This document shows positions 1 through 9,126 of a stretch of DNA of 36,229 nt, one piece after another. Under the pieces are notes generated by a model. That model saw only the letters and a program-made list of their open reading frames with translations. It did no database searches and was not told the DNA's origin. Both the position numbers and the translations under genes were made by a program. Within the stretch, counting starts at the first letter, position 1; each line of letters begins with the position of its first letter. This DNA is from Gammaproteobacteria bacterium. Its GTDB lineage: Bacteria; Pseudomonadota; Gammaproteobacteria; Pseudomonadales; Azotimanducaceae. Location of the stretch: contig JABIZD010000142.1 of the NCBI GenBank assembly GCA_018666555.1, positions 1 through 36,229 on the forward strand, given 5' to 3'.

Positions 1-780
1 GGTGAGCGAATCTGCGGCGCCCATCTCAGGATAGGATATTTTTCACAGCATCAGGTAGACGACCTGGAACTGGACCTGAGCGCCATAGAACAACTCCAAA
101 AACTGGACCCGCTGAGTACCGAGGCACAATTAAGAAATTTTCTGGGTGGATTCAATTTTCAAGGCAGCAAAGCAGAAGTGCCAACTCGAAGCTTTTCAGG
201 CGGCGAGAAAGCACGCCTGGCGCTCGCCCTGGTTTCTTTTTCACAGCCAAATCTTTTGTTACTAGACGAACCGACCAATCATCTGGACATGGATATGCGT
301 CGGGCACTTACCAATGCCATGAATCTGTTTACCGGAGCGTTGATTGTTATTTCTCACGATCGCCACCTTCTCAGTAGCACCGTAGAATCTCTCTTAATGG
401 TAGGCAACCAGTCCTTATTTCCGTTTAGAGGTGATCTTGCAGCTTATCGAGATGAATTAATAAATGCTTCCAGTGACGCTGATACTTCGGTTACGCAGCC
501 AAAAGATGAAACACCGGACCGCCATCAATTAAAACCCATCTCAAACCACAAAGCCCAAAAACGCCTTCAAGGCAGGATTAAATCCATCGAAAAAAGTCTC
601 GATCGTTTTACCGGCAAGCTAGCAGAGGTCGATCAAACCTTGAGTTCACCTGAGATATACAATCACCCAGAGAACGCTGACCTGCAAAATCTATTACGTG
701 ACCAACTCTCCCTGAAAGAACAGATTCAGTCCCTCGAAGAAGAATGGCTCACCTTGGAAACAGAACTGGACGCAAGCTAA
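1..780 (+). CDS. yheS: ABC-F family ATPase, YheS-like (5' end outside window)
   Basis: The reading frame is open from base 1 to the TAA at 778-780, giving the last 259 codons. It is the second ATPase half of a soluble ABC-F protein; these have two ATPase domains and no membrane part, and act on the ribosome. Visible motifs are a GYFSQHQ stretch near residue 13, the ABC signature SFSGGEKAR near 64-72, Walker B with LLLLDEPTNHLD near 85-96, and the switch histidine in ISHDRHL. A charged, helical C-terminal tail with the look of a coiled coil follows. The wording around the signature and Walker B matches E. coli YheS better than Uup or EttA. YheS proteins are about 640 aa, so more than half lies upstream. 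It converges on the next gene with 2 bases between stops. The exact ribosomal role of YheS is not settled. Confidence 0.9.
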   Translation, partial: GERICGAHLRIGYFSQHQVDDLELDLSAIEQLQKLDPLSTEAQLRNFLGGFNFQGSKAEVPTRSFSGGEKARLALALVSFSQPNLLLLDEPTNHLDMDMRRALTNAMNLFTGALIVISHDRHLLSSTVESLLMVGNQSLFPFRGDLAAYRDELINASSDADTSVTQPKDETPDRHQLKPISNHKAQKRLQGRIKSIEKSLDRFTGKLAEVDQTLSSPEIYNHPENADLQNLLRDQLSLKEQIQSLEEEWLTLETELDAS

Positions 781-782
781 GC

Positions 783-2045
783 TTATCCTGCTGCTTTATT
801 CGGATCCGCATCGCCTGCCACCACAGAACGTCCAAGCGCAGGAAAAACGGGAAGATCCTGATCGGCTGGCATCTTCATAAATTCCTTCCGCTGCATCGCT
901 GCCTCAATGTAGGGCTTTAACTCGGCCTCTTTACGTAATTGCTGCTCCTCTTGGCGAGCCTTGAATTCAGGCATGACCTCAGCGGCAAACAATTCCAAGG
1001 ATTCACAGATATGTTCGTGTTTGTTCAGACCCGCCTGCTGAATAAAGGTTACCTGGTCTACGCCAACGTCTTCAAACTTGCGCAGGTGGTTGCGCATGTC
1101 CTCAGGAGTACCAATACCGCCTCTCTCTGCTGCCAGAGCCTGGGTTATATCAAGGGGGCTATCAGCCAGTCTTTTCTGATGAATCTGCCTGAATTCCTCA
1201 AAGAGATTCATGCGACCTGGGCGATGCTCTCCAAAGCCATATAGTGAACCCAATGCATAACCAAAAAATTCAAAGCCTTCAAGGCCTCGGTCGATCGCTA
1301 CCTGACGGTCCTCATGTAAAGAAAAACTCGTCACCATACAAATATTGGCATTGACATGATGGCCAATGGGAACACATTCATCACTTTTGATAATGCTATA
1401 GTACTCATCGACCCAATGTCTGGCTTCCAATGGGTCAACAAACGCAAACGTTAATGCACCAATACCCAACCTTGCTGCCATTTTAATTGTTTCGCGATTT
1501 GAACAGGCGACCCACAGTGGAGGATGAGGCTTCTGCACTGGCTTCGGCACAATATTACGACACGGCATACTGAAGTATTTACCTTCGAAACCTGGATAAG
1601 GATCCATCGCCAGCATGTTACATATCTGCTCAGTTGCTTCCAGATACTGCTCCCTTTTACTGCCAACAGCAATTCCGAACCCACCTAACTCGAGTATGGC
1701 AGAGGACTCCCCGGTTCCAAATTCAACCCTGCCATTGGATACCAAATCCAGAGTTGCAATACATTCTGCGGTTCGGGCAGGGTGATTGTAGGCGCTGATC
1801 ACCTGGCGAATACCATGGCCGAGGCGAATTCTCTTGGTTCTCTGCGAAGCGGCAGCCAGGAATATTTCCGGCGCTGAAGAATGCGAGTATTCCTCTAGAA
1901 AGTGGTGCTCCACCTCCCAGGCATAGTCAATGCCAATACGGTCAGCCAGTTCAACCTGGTCCAATGCATCCTGAAAAAGCTTCTGCTCCACCCCTTCATC
2001 CCAGGGCTTAGGTAACTGATGTTCGTAAAAGATTCCAAATTTCAT
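783..2045 (-). CDS. Luciferase-like (LLM class) flavin-dependent monooxygenase
   Basis: This 420-aa protein has the bacterial-luciferase-like (beta/alpha)8 pattern. It begins MKFGIFYEHQL, has the EVEHHF segment near residue 45 typical of alkanal-monooxygenase-like enzymes, and a GTGES segment near 110. Such enzymes use reduced flavin from a partner reductase to oxidise an organic substrate with O2; the substrate cannot be read from the sequence. The ATG is preceded by AGGAG at good spacing. It is transcribed away from hemB across a 396-base spacer holding an 11-bp inverted repeat. The C-terminal 60 residues are charged and low in complexity, ending in an Ala/Gly tail. Family assignment is firm; the physiological role is unknown. 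Confidence 0.88.
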   Translation of the reverse strand: MKFGIFYEHQLPKPWDEGVEQKLFQDALDQVELADRIGIDYAWEVEHHFLEEYSHSSAPEIFLAAASQRTKRIRLGHGIRQVISAYNHPARTAECIATLDLVSNGRVEFGTGESSAILELGGFGIAVGSKREQYLEATEQICNMLAMDPYPGFEGKYFSMPCRNIVPKPVQKPHPPLWVACSNRETIKMAARLGIGALTFAFVDPLEARHWVDEYYSIIKSDECVPIGHHVNANICMVTSFSLHEDRQVAIDRGLEGFEFFGYALGSLYGFGEHRPGRMNLFEEFRQIHQKRLADSPLDITQALAAERGGIGTPEDMRNHLRKFEDVGVDQVTFIQQAGLNKHEHICESLELFAAEVMPEFKARQEEQQLRKEAELKPYIEAAMQRKEFMKMPADQDLPVFPALGRSVVAGDADPNKAAG

Positions 2046-2139
2046 CTCGTTTCTCCTATCGTCTACCCCAGGCTAATACCCCCCACCTGAAGAATGCTTA
2101 ATTTCAACTACCCATCGCATTGTTAAACCTAATCACAGC

Positions 2140-2175
2140 TTTTCATAAGCTCGTCTATTAGCTCGCTTATGAAAA
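2140..2175. repeat. Perfect 11-bp inverted repeat, possible operator
   Basis: TTTTCATAAGC (2140-2150) and GCTTATGAAAA (2165-2175) are exact reverse complements separated by 14 bases. It lies between two divergent genes, where no terminator is needed, so a protein-binding site is more likely than a terminator. No regulator is encoded nearby. Confidence 0.5.
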
Positions 2176-2390
2176 TCGACTACTACTGCTACCGCGCAGG
2201 TTCCTAAAACCCCTAACTCATGACCAGACCACTGTTGTATCTCCTCGAAGCTACTAAAAGCTACTCATTAAATCAATCCCGCACGATTTTATTAACCCGG
2301 CTTGATAAAACGAACTATCCAAAACTAATCATGGATCGGGTCTGGATGCTACCGGCGCTTAGCTTACTTAAGGTTCCAGAAAAGCCTATT

Positions 2391-2419
2391 TTAACGTCCT
2401 GCCGATACTAAGCTATAAT
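2391..2419 (+). promoter_or_regulatory. Sigma-70 promoter for hemB
   Basis: A -35 box TTAACG (2391-2396, 4 of 6 consensus bases) is followed by a 17-base spacer and a perfect TATAAT -10 box (2414-2419). The start site would be near 2426. AAGGAG at 2431-2436 then sits correctly before the hemB ATG at 2442. Confidence 0.75.
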
Positions 2420-2429
2420 CGAATTTTAA

Positions 2430-3431
<1,002 letters not shown>

Positions 3432-3442
3432 AATATTAGTAT

Positions 3443-3471
3443 TTGAGTAATCTGATGAGACCGATTAGGAT
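3443..3471 (+). promoter_or_regulatory. Candidate trxA promoter
   Basis: TTGAGT (3443-3448) and TAGGAT (3466-3471) are spaced by 17 bases, each matching 4 of 6 sigma-70 consensus bases. The -10 box lies inside the first of two TTAGGATACT repeats. Confidence 0.4.
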
Positions 3472-3495
3472 ACTGCTTAACCAAGTTAGGATACT
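3465..3495 (+). repeat. Two TTAGGATACT direct repeats before trxA
   Basis: Exact 10-base copies lie at 3465-3474 and 3486-3495, 21 bases apart, which is two helical turns. The first overlaps the candidate -10 box; the second lies about where transcription would start. It could be a site for a dimeric regulator, or chance. Confidence 0.4.
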
Positions 3496-3511
3496 CCGGA
3501 GTTAATAACCG

Positions 3512-3835
3512 ATGGCAAATATCGCGCATGTTACAGACGACTCATTTGAAACAGACGTGCTGGGTTCAGATTTACCCGTACTGGTCGACTACTGGGCAGA
3601 ATGGTGTGGTCCGTGTAAAGTTATTGCACCTGTACTGGAAGATATTGCAGCTGAGTATGAAGGCAGGATGAAAGTCTGTAAGCTGGATATCGATTCTAAC
3701 GGTGAAACGCCTCACAATTATGGGATCCGTGGTATACCAACATTGATGCTTTTTAAGAATGGCAGTGTTGAAGCGACCAAGGTTGGAGCACTCTCTAAAT
3801 CTCAGCTTGCGGACTTCTTGGATAGCAATATTTGA
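3512..3835 (+). CDS. trxA: Thioredoxin 1
   Basis: A 107-aa cytoplasmic dithiol protein that reduces disulfides in ribonucleotide reductase, methionine sulfoxide reductase and other targets. The active site WCGPCK is at residues 31-36 and the cis-proline loop GIPTL is near 74-78. Length and lack of a signal peptide fit TrxA. A CGGAG sequence about ten bases upstream supports the ATG. Location immediately before rho matches the trxA-rho order in many gammaproteobacteria. No convincing intrinsic terminator follows; only a 6-bp hairpin without a U tract is seen at 3875-3891. Confidence 0.97.
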   Translation: MANIAHVTDDSFETDVLGSDLPVLVDYWAEWCGPCKVIAPVLEDIAAEYEGRMKVCKLDIDSNGETPHNYGIRGIPTLMLFKNGSVEATKVGALSKSQLADFLDSNI

Positions 3836-4205
3836 ATTACAATCGTTAAAGAGTAGAATGAAGCCACTCATTCACGAGTTTGACTAACTCGCAGAAATAA
3901 TAAAAAAAAAGAAATACAAAAAAACAGTCAATTACTGGTTCGAAAACGCTTTTAATGTAGTAAAACTGCAGAAAATCGATGCGTCGAACGATAACAGTAC
4001 GAGTGATTAACTTATTTTCCAATGGACTTAAAAATAAAAAAGAGTTGACAAAAAGCGCTCAAAGACGCATTTTTCCCTTGTAGCAATCAATATTGTCACA
4101 CCGATCTAATCGGGACCGACCGACTCCCTTAAAAAAAAACTCCTTAAAGAGGCTTAACGCCTTTTGTCGGTTACTACAACCAAACCAATCTTAAAGTGAA
4201 AATCA
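3836..4205 (+). promoter_or_regulatory. Long AT-rich spacer and rho leader
   Basis: This 370-base stretch between trxA and rho has A-rich tracts, a weak hairpin (CGAGTT, 5-nt loop, AACTCG, 3875-3891), and a TTGACA at 4045-4050 that could be a -35 box, although the base run 17 positions later (CATTTT) is a poor -10. The last 40 bases before rho are poor in G and rich in A/C/T with many YC steps, as expected of an unstructured Rho-loading leader. rho is autoregulated by leader attenuation in E. coli; the same is inferred here. No open frame of note. Confidence 0.5.
4147..4165 (+). promoter_or_regulatory. Hairpin in rho leader, possible attenuator
   Basis: A 7-bp stem with one G-U pair, AAGAGGC against GCCTTTT around a 5-nt loop, ends in T residues 40 bases before the rho ATG. 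A run of nine A lies just upstream. It resembles a short intrinsic terminator, but the stem is weak. Confidence 0.35.
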
Positions 4206-5465
4206 ATGAACCTGACTGACCTCAAAGCGAAGCCCATACCAGAGCTCCTCGAAATTGCCCACGAAATGGGCATGGATAATCTGGGACGATCCAGAAAGCA
4301 AGAAATCATCGCCAGTGTGCTTCGCAAACACGCAAAAAGCGGAGAAGACATCTACGGAGATGGTACTTTAGAAATTCTCCAGGATGGATTTGGATTTCTC
4401 CGCTCCCCAGACAGCTCCTATCTTGCAGGACCAGACGATATCTATGTGTCACCCAGTCAGATCAGAAGATTTAACCTAAGAACCGGTGATACTGTTTCCG
4501 GTAAGATTCGCCCTCCCAAGGAAAGCGAACGCTACTTTGCATTGCTCAAAGTAGACAAGATCAACTTCACTGATCCATCTGAATCTAAAAACAAAATTCT
4601 TTTTGAAAACCTGACACCCCTGTTTCCTGACGAGCCTTTAACTCTGCAGGGGGGCAATGGCAGTACAGAGGATCTCACTGCTCGCATCATCGATCTGACC
4701 TCGCCCATTGGCAAAGGCCAACGAGGGCTTATCGTGTCTCCACCTAAGGCGGGCAAGACGCTTATTCTTCAGAATATCGCTCAATCTATCATGCGCAATA
4801 ATCCCGAATGTCACCTAATCGTCCTACTGATCGACGAACGGCCTGAGGAAGTCACCGAGATGCAACGATCAGTGCGTGGCGAGGTCGTTGCCAGTACATT
4901 TGATGAACCTCCGTCCAGGCATGTTCAGGTCAGCGAAATGGTGATCGAAAAAGCCAAAAGACTGGTTGAGCATCAATCCAACGTCGTCATTCTGCTCGAC
5001 TCGATTACTCGTTTGGCCAGAGCCTATAACACCGTTATCCCTGCTTCTGGAAAGGTCCTCACTGGTGGGGTTGATGCCCATGCCCTGGAACGCCCAAAAC
5101 GATTCTTTGGTGCCGCTCGAAATATTGAAGAAGGCGGTAGTCTAACCATTATCGCGACTTGCCTGATTGACACGGGATCAAAAATGGATGAAGTCATCTA
5201 TGAAGAATTTAAAGGCACGGGAAACCAGGAACTGCATTTAGAAAGAAAAATTGCAGAAAAACGAGTTTACCCTGCAATCAATATTCGTAGATCAGGCACG
5301 CGCAGGGAAGAGCTTCTTATGACCGAAGAAGAACTACAGAAAGTCTGGATACTAAGAAAAATACTGCATGAAATGGATGATATCGCGGCTATCGAATTCC
5401 TATTAGGAAAAATGAGAAAGACGAAGACTAACGAAGAGTTTTTCGCATCTATGAAGAGGAGCTAG
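4206..5465 (+). CDS. rho: Transcription termination factor Rho
   Basis: A hexameric RNA-dependent ATPase that ends transcription at unstructured C-rich RNA. At 419 aa it matches E. coli Rho (419 aa) with no insertion domain. Visible are the N-terminal helix bundle, the cold-shock-like RNA site with DGFGFLR near 59-66, Walker A SPPKAGKT near 178-185, Walker B in [15 protein letters not shown], and the R-loop/secondary RNA site around [19 protein letters not shown]. The ATG has almost no Shine-Dalgarno match (TTAAAGTGAAAATCA precedes it), which fits tight translational control. It follows trxA after a 370-base leader and is followed 9 bases after its stop by the flavin reductase gene. Confidence 0.98.
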   Translation: MNLTDLKAKPIPELLEIAHEMGMDNLGRSRKQEIIASVLRKHAKSGEDIYGDGTLEILQDGFGFLRSPDSSYLAGPDDIYVSPSQIRRFNLRTGDTVSGKIRPPKESERYFALLKVDKINFTDPSESKNKILFENLTPLFPDEPLTLQGGNGSTEDLTARIIDLTSPIGKGQRGLIVSPPKAGKTLILQNIAQSIMRNNPECHLIVLLIDERPEEVTEMQRSVRGEVVASTFDEPPSRHVQVSEMVIEKAKRLVEHQSNVVILLDSITRLARAYNTVIPASGKVLTGGVDAHALERPKRFFGAARNIEEGGSLTIIATCLIDTGSKMDEVIYEEFKGTGNQELHLERKIAEKRVYPAINIRRSGTRREELLMTEEELQKVWILRKILHEMDDIAAIEFLLGKMRKTKTNEEFFASMKRS

Positions 5466-5474
5466 ACGCTAAGT

Positions 5475-6182
5475 ATGAGGGTCGAGTGTCAAATCGAACA
5501 AATTAAAAATCTTAGCGCCGATGTCAGACAACTGGTTCTGAAACCGTCGCGATCAATTCCTTCCTTTAAAGCAGGACAATATCTCGAATTAATACTTCCA
5601 GACAGGAAATGCGCTTTTTCAATAGCCAGCGTGCCCAGTGATCCGCTGCTTCATCTGCATATCAAACCCACCCTTGATTCTGAAGATTCTACTATCATTG
5701 AAACTATGCTCAATGATCCGCCGAGATTACTATCAGTGGAGTACCCGTTAGGCGATTGCTTTCTCGATCATTGTCCCGATCGAGCAGTTATCCTAATCGC
5801 AGCTAGCACTGGAATCACTCAAATGAGGAGCATGCTAGGGTACTTAAAGGAGCAGGATTTTGCAAAAGACATATTCCTGTATTGGGGGGTATTAGAGGAA
5901 GAGGACCTCTACCTTCACAGCGAATTACTGACTCTTGCAGAACAGTGGCAGCATTTTCACTATATCCCGGTGGTGAGCGATATGACCAGATCACCGTCCT
6001 GGCAGGGTAAGGCTGGACTGGTAGGAAATGTGGTTTTAGCCGACATCGATGACCTTAATACTCGCTCAATCTACGTCAGCGGCAGTCCTGTCATGGTCTA
6101 TGCAACTTTAGATAGCTTTGTAGCGAAAGGCTTTAATGAAAAAAACGTGCATTCCGATGTTTTCTCGTTTGCACCCCGATAA
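5475..6182 (+). CDS. Fre/LuxG-like NAD(P)H-flavin reductase, atypical flavin motif
   Basis: A 235-aa ferredoxin-reductase-like protein with an N-terminal flavin beta-barrel (SFKAGQYLEL near 28-37, AFSIASVP near 50-57) and a C-terminal nicotinamide domain (VILIAASTGITQMRSML near 110-126; VSGSPVMVYA near 199; ending GFNEKNVHSDVFSF). The order of elements and the tail match Fre, which reduces free flavins with NAD(P)H. The family RxFS/RxYS flavin motif reads CAFS, so the usual arginine is missing, and the glycine-rich GGTG loop reads ASTG. It may use another flavin, bind it weakly, or have another role. It begins 9 bases after rho stops, with GAGGAG at the end of rho. E. coli keeps fre beside ubiD; ubiD is absent here. 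Confidence 0.8.
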   Translation: MRVECQIEQIKNLSADVRQLVLKPSRSIPSFKAGQYLELILPDRKCAFSIASVPSDPLLHLHIKPTLDSEDSTIIETMLNDPPRLLSVEYPLGDCFLDHCPDRAVILIAASTGITQMRSMLGYLKEQDFAKDIFLYWGVLEEEDLYLHSELLTLAEQWQHFHYIPVVSDMTRSPSWQGKAGLVGNVVLADIDDLNTRSIYVSGSPVMVYATLDSFVAKGFNEKNVHSDVFSFAPR

Positions 6183-6186
6183 GCTT

Positions 6187-7317
6187 TTACTTAGTTACAT
6201 TAATTGCCATTTGAAACTGTTCGACGCTTGCTTTGTTATCTCCTCGATCGGCTAACAGCAAAGCCAATCGGCGATGAATCTCAGCTGATGGCTCAATCTC
6301 AAGGCTCTTTTGGTACTCAACCAAGGCTAACTCAGATTGTCCACTGAGCGCATAAAGGGCACCTGCACAACAACGATAAGCTGCATTATCAGAAAATTTG
6401 CGTTGCCATGACTCTACCTGCTCCAGTCTACAGGGCAGATTTGTCACTCCGAGCTCGGTATAAGCAATAAACAACACCGGACTGGCATGTTTGTCGATTT
6501 GCTGACGCAGTACTTTCTCGGCAATATCCAGGTCTGATAAGCTCCGGCAATAAGCAATAAGTAGACCTTCCTGGTCTGTTAGAATCGATAGTGCTGATCT
6601 CCACAAATGTCTTTCAGCATCAGTCTGCATCCGATCAAGGCTATCTCGCATTGAACTGACTTGAACCTGCGTCAACGTAATCGCATACTTTCGCAGCATT
6701 TTTTTCAAATCTGCTAATTCCTGCCATTTCTCCATTTTAAGAAGCAGCTCTAACTTCAATTCAGTGGTCGCTTGATTCACCGGCAAACTAGCAAGATATT
6801 CCTGGGCAACGCTCAATTCATTCGCTGTTAGGGCATCCTTTGCCAGGCCTAAACGCGCTGCCGTAACAAAATCCTCACCTGAATCCAGGGCTCTCTGCCA
6901 CATTGACTTTCGCTGCTCAGCGTCAGCTGCAGACATCTCATTGGCAAGCATCAGAGCTGCCGGGCCTGCCGTGGTGTCATGCTCTGATGCCCTGAGCAGA
7001 AATCGACTGGCTCGGTCCTGCTGACCCGCCAGACCCAGGGCAATGCCTTTACCTAAAAACTGCACGGCCCTGGATTTCGATTTTTCATTGCGCCAATTCG
7101 AGACTCGCGCAGGCAGATCAAGCAACACATGGGCTAACCACCAGAGAAAATAGCTGGCTACTACGAGCACAATAATCAGAAAAAGGCCCACCCACAAACT
7201 CGTCTGCAGAGAATAATCCTGATAAACAATCAGGATATAACCCGGATCCCTGGCTATCAGCGTACCCAGGATCCCGGCAAAAATGATTACAATAAGCAGG
7301 CCGACTGCGACTTTCAC
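6187..7317 (-). CDS. hemY: HemY, membrane TPR protein of the haem cluster
   Basis: A 376-aa protein with two N-terminal membrane segments (residues about 4-22 and 40-62), the HemY N-terminal domain, and C-terminal tetratricopeptide-like helices (for example ALYALSGQSELALVEYQKSLEIEP near 325-348). It is the gammaproteobacterial HemY, not the protoporphyrinogen oxidase of the same name in Gram-positives. Its exact task is not settled; a role in the tetrapyrrole pathway is inferred from constant linkage to hemC and hemD. Its ATG overlaps the hemX stop by 4 bases (ATGA), so translation is probably coupled. It converges with the flavin reductase gene, 4 bases apart. Confidence 0.93.
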   Translation of the reverse strand: MKVAVGLLIVIIFAGILGTLIARDPGYILIVYQDYSLQTSLWVGLFLIIVLVVASYFLWWLAHVLLDLPARVSNWRNEKSKSRAVQFLGKGIALGLAGQQDRASRFLLRASEHDTTAGPAALMLANEMSAADAEQRKSMWQRALDSGEDFVTAARLGLAKDALTANELSVAQEYLASLPVNQATTELKLELLLKMEKWQELADLKKMLRKYAITLTQVQVSSMRDSLDRMQTDAERHLWRSALSILTDQEGLLIAYCRSLSDLDIAEKVLRQQIDKHASPVLFIAYTELGVTNLPCRLEQVESWQRKFSDNAAYRCCAGALYALSGQSELALVEYQKSLEIEPSAEIHRRLALLLADRGDNKASVEQFQMAINVTK

Positions 7318-8381
7318 TGGGGACTCTCCGGCTGCAGAGACTGCAATTCATCCAATGCTAATAACGTATCTGTCAGCTTCGGCAAAGACACTGATATAGG
7401 CATGTCATAAAGCAGACTCAATTGCTCAATCAGCTGCGTGGTTCCTACAAGGTTAGTATCAAAATAACTTTCTATCCAGGTCTGTGCCTGTTTAATCGAG
7501 GATAGAAATACTCCCTGCTCACCACGCAGTAACGCTAACTGCGCTGTCTGTAATTGCATGAGGATATTCTGTTTTAGCAGTACAGTTTGATCTGGAGTAG
7601 GCAAGGGTTTTATTTCAATGTCGCCTCTTCTGAAATCAACCAGACTGTAAACTTTGTCGCCAAACTTTTTTAATAATTCGAGCATCCTGCCTAGCAGGCC
7701 TGGATTGACTGCGTCCTCGTACTCACTGACTGGCTGTTGCGAACTAAATCCTCTCGTGGCTAGTTCAAGTAATTCAACCTGATTAACTAAAGAAGCAATT
7801 CTCAAAAATATGCCAACCTGATCTATACCCTGAAAATTACTTAGCGAACCTATATCACCCGCTAACGCGGCCCTTAAAGCATAGACACCGGGCAAAACCA
7901 GCGAGGCTAATAGTTGATCCGCCTCCCGCAGGGCTGTCAATGCCTGTGCCGGTTGCTGTTGCATGGCTAACGCATGTTCTGCAATTCTGATTAAATAACT
8001 GACTTCTGCCAGCTTCCATCTTGAATCGCCTCCCAGTTGCCCGGACTGAAAACTATGTAATTCGCTTATCGCTTCATCTACACCAGACAATTTCTGCTCA
8101 AATTTCAACGTAAAAGATTTAATTGAGGCGGTGGTATTTTTCTGTGCACGCTGTAGCTCAAGGAGTTCAATTTCCAGGTCATGGTTTTGCTGAGTCAGGT
8201 CTAAGACGATCTGTTTTGACCGCAACTGCTCCCAACCATTGAAACCAGCCAGTATTGCCGTGCCAAGTAGTATCGGCCAAATCAGCCAGTTAATATTGAA
8301 CCAGACTTTCTTCCCGGTGCTACTTTTTTTCGCAGCCAATGGTTTATCAGCACTTGGTTGTATGTCCTGATTCTCGGTCAT
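7314..8381 (-). CDS. hemX: HemX family protein
   Basis: A 355-aa bitopic membrane protein. A short Ser/Lys-rich cytoplasmic N-terminus is followed by one membrane segment (about residues 31-48, LIWPILLGTAILAG) and a coiled coil (about 55-105, rich in Leu/Gln/Glu heptads). The periplasmic helical domain has SRWKLAEVSYLIRIAEHAL near 125, a hallmark of the family. Older annotation as uroporphyrin-III C-methyltransferase is not supported because no SAM-binding methylase motif is present. It is third in hemCDXY, with AGGA 8 bases before the ATG and 4 bases after the hemD stop. Confidence 0.92.
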   Translation of the reverse strand: MTENQDIQPSADKPLAAKKSSTGKKVWFNINWLIWPILLGTAILAGFNGWEQLRSKQIVLDLTQQNHDLEIELLELQRAQKNTTASIKSFTLKFEQKLSGVDEAISELHSFQSGQLGGDSRWKLAEVSYLIRIAEHALAMQQQPAQALTALREADQLLASLVLPGVYALRAALAGDIGSLSNFQGIDQVGIFLRIASLVNQVELLELATRGFSSQQPVSEYEDAVNPGLLGRMLELLKKFGDKVYSLVDFRRGDIEIKPLPTPDQTVLLKQNILMQLQTAQLALLRGEQGVFLSSIKQAQTWIESYFDTNLVGTTQLIEQLSLLYDMPISVSLPKLTDTLLALDELQSLQPESPQ

Positions 8382-8385
8382 GTAG

Positions 8386-9123
8386 TTAATCCTGAGCCAT
8401 TAGGGTTTCTATCGCTTCTAACAATCTAGGCGTACTCGCATCCTTTGCTATACACACCTTACTATATCCCTGACCAATCGCCGCTTCACCGATTCTTGAG
8501 GAACTCGCAATCAATTGGTATCCCGATCTAAGTCGCTGCGGACAAACCCGACTTAATGAATCCAGTATCTCAACGCTGGACACCACCATTGTATCTATTC
8601 CAGCTTCGTCAATACGCTGCCACAAACCGGTTTTTTTCACCTTACCTCTCTCATAAACCTCTAGATATCGAACCGCTGCCCCCCTTCCTGAAAGGGTATC
8701 GCTGAGCAGTTCTCTTCCACCATTTCCTCTTACAATCAGGACCTGTTTACCTTCGGGTCGCTGTAATTCAGGCAAGGTGAGCAACCCTTCGGAACCTGGC
8801 GGGTCAGCAAACATCGATGCCACGCCATATTGGTTTAGTTCCCCTGCCGTAGCTGAACCGACTGAGAACCATTTTAACTCAGGCCACTGCGGCCAGTAAC
8901 GTTCCAACATAGGTAGTCCGAAGCGGACAGCATGACGACTGACGAAAATAACAATATCGTTTCTATCCAGGTTCTCGATCTGTAATCTATGACCCTCTTT
9001 AAGCTCAAGCGGCGCGATTTCTATTAAAGGAATAATCTGGAAGGGAATTTGTCGCTGCTGCAGTGCGGTAGCTAATGTTTCATTTAAACCCTCGGGCCGC
9101 GTCAACAATATTCGAGTTATCAT
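8386..9123 (-). CDS. hemD: Uroporphyrinogen-III synthase
   Basis: A 245-aa cytoplasmic enzyme that cyclises hydroxymethylbilane to uroporphyrinogen III with inversion of ring D. HemD sequences vary widely; supporting features are an N-terminal ILLTRPEG, FVSRHAVRFGLP near 62-73, SVGSATAGELNQYG near 85-98, RGNGGRELLSDTL near 125-137, LEVYERG near 146 and a late TMVVSSVEILDSL. Length fits the family. The gene lies 3 bases after hemC and 4 bases before hemX, clearly one transcript. Confidence 0.94.
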   Translation of the reverse strand: MITRILLTRPEGLNETLATALQQRQIPFQIIPLIEIAPLELKEGHRLQIENLDRNDIVIFVSRHAVRFGLPMLERYWPQWPELKWFSVGSATAGELNQYGVASMFADPPGSEGLLTLPELQRPEGKQVLIVRGNGGRELLSDTLSGRGAAVRYLEVYERGKVKKTGLWQRIDEAGIDTMVVSSVEILDSLSRVCPQRLRSGYQLIASSSRIGEAAIGQGYSKVCIAKDASTPRLLEAIETLMAQD

Positions 9124-9126
9124 GAC

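Noticed and set aside
939-1244. 101-codon plus-strand frame inside the LLM monooxygenase gene
   Set aside because: It lies wholly antisense to a well-supported gene and has no recognisable features.
2220-2411. 63-codon open frame between the LLM monooxygenase and hemB
   Set aside because: No ribosome site, no recognisable sequence, and it runs through the hemB -35 box.
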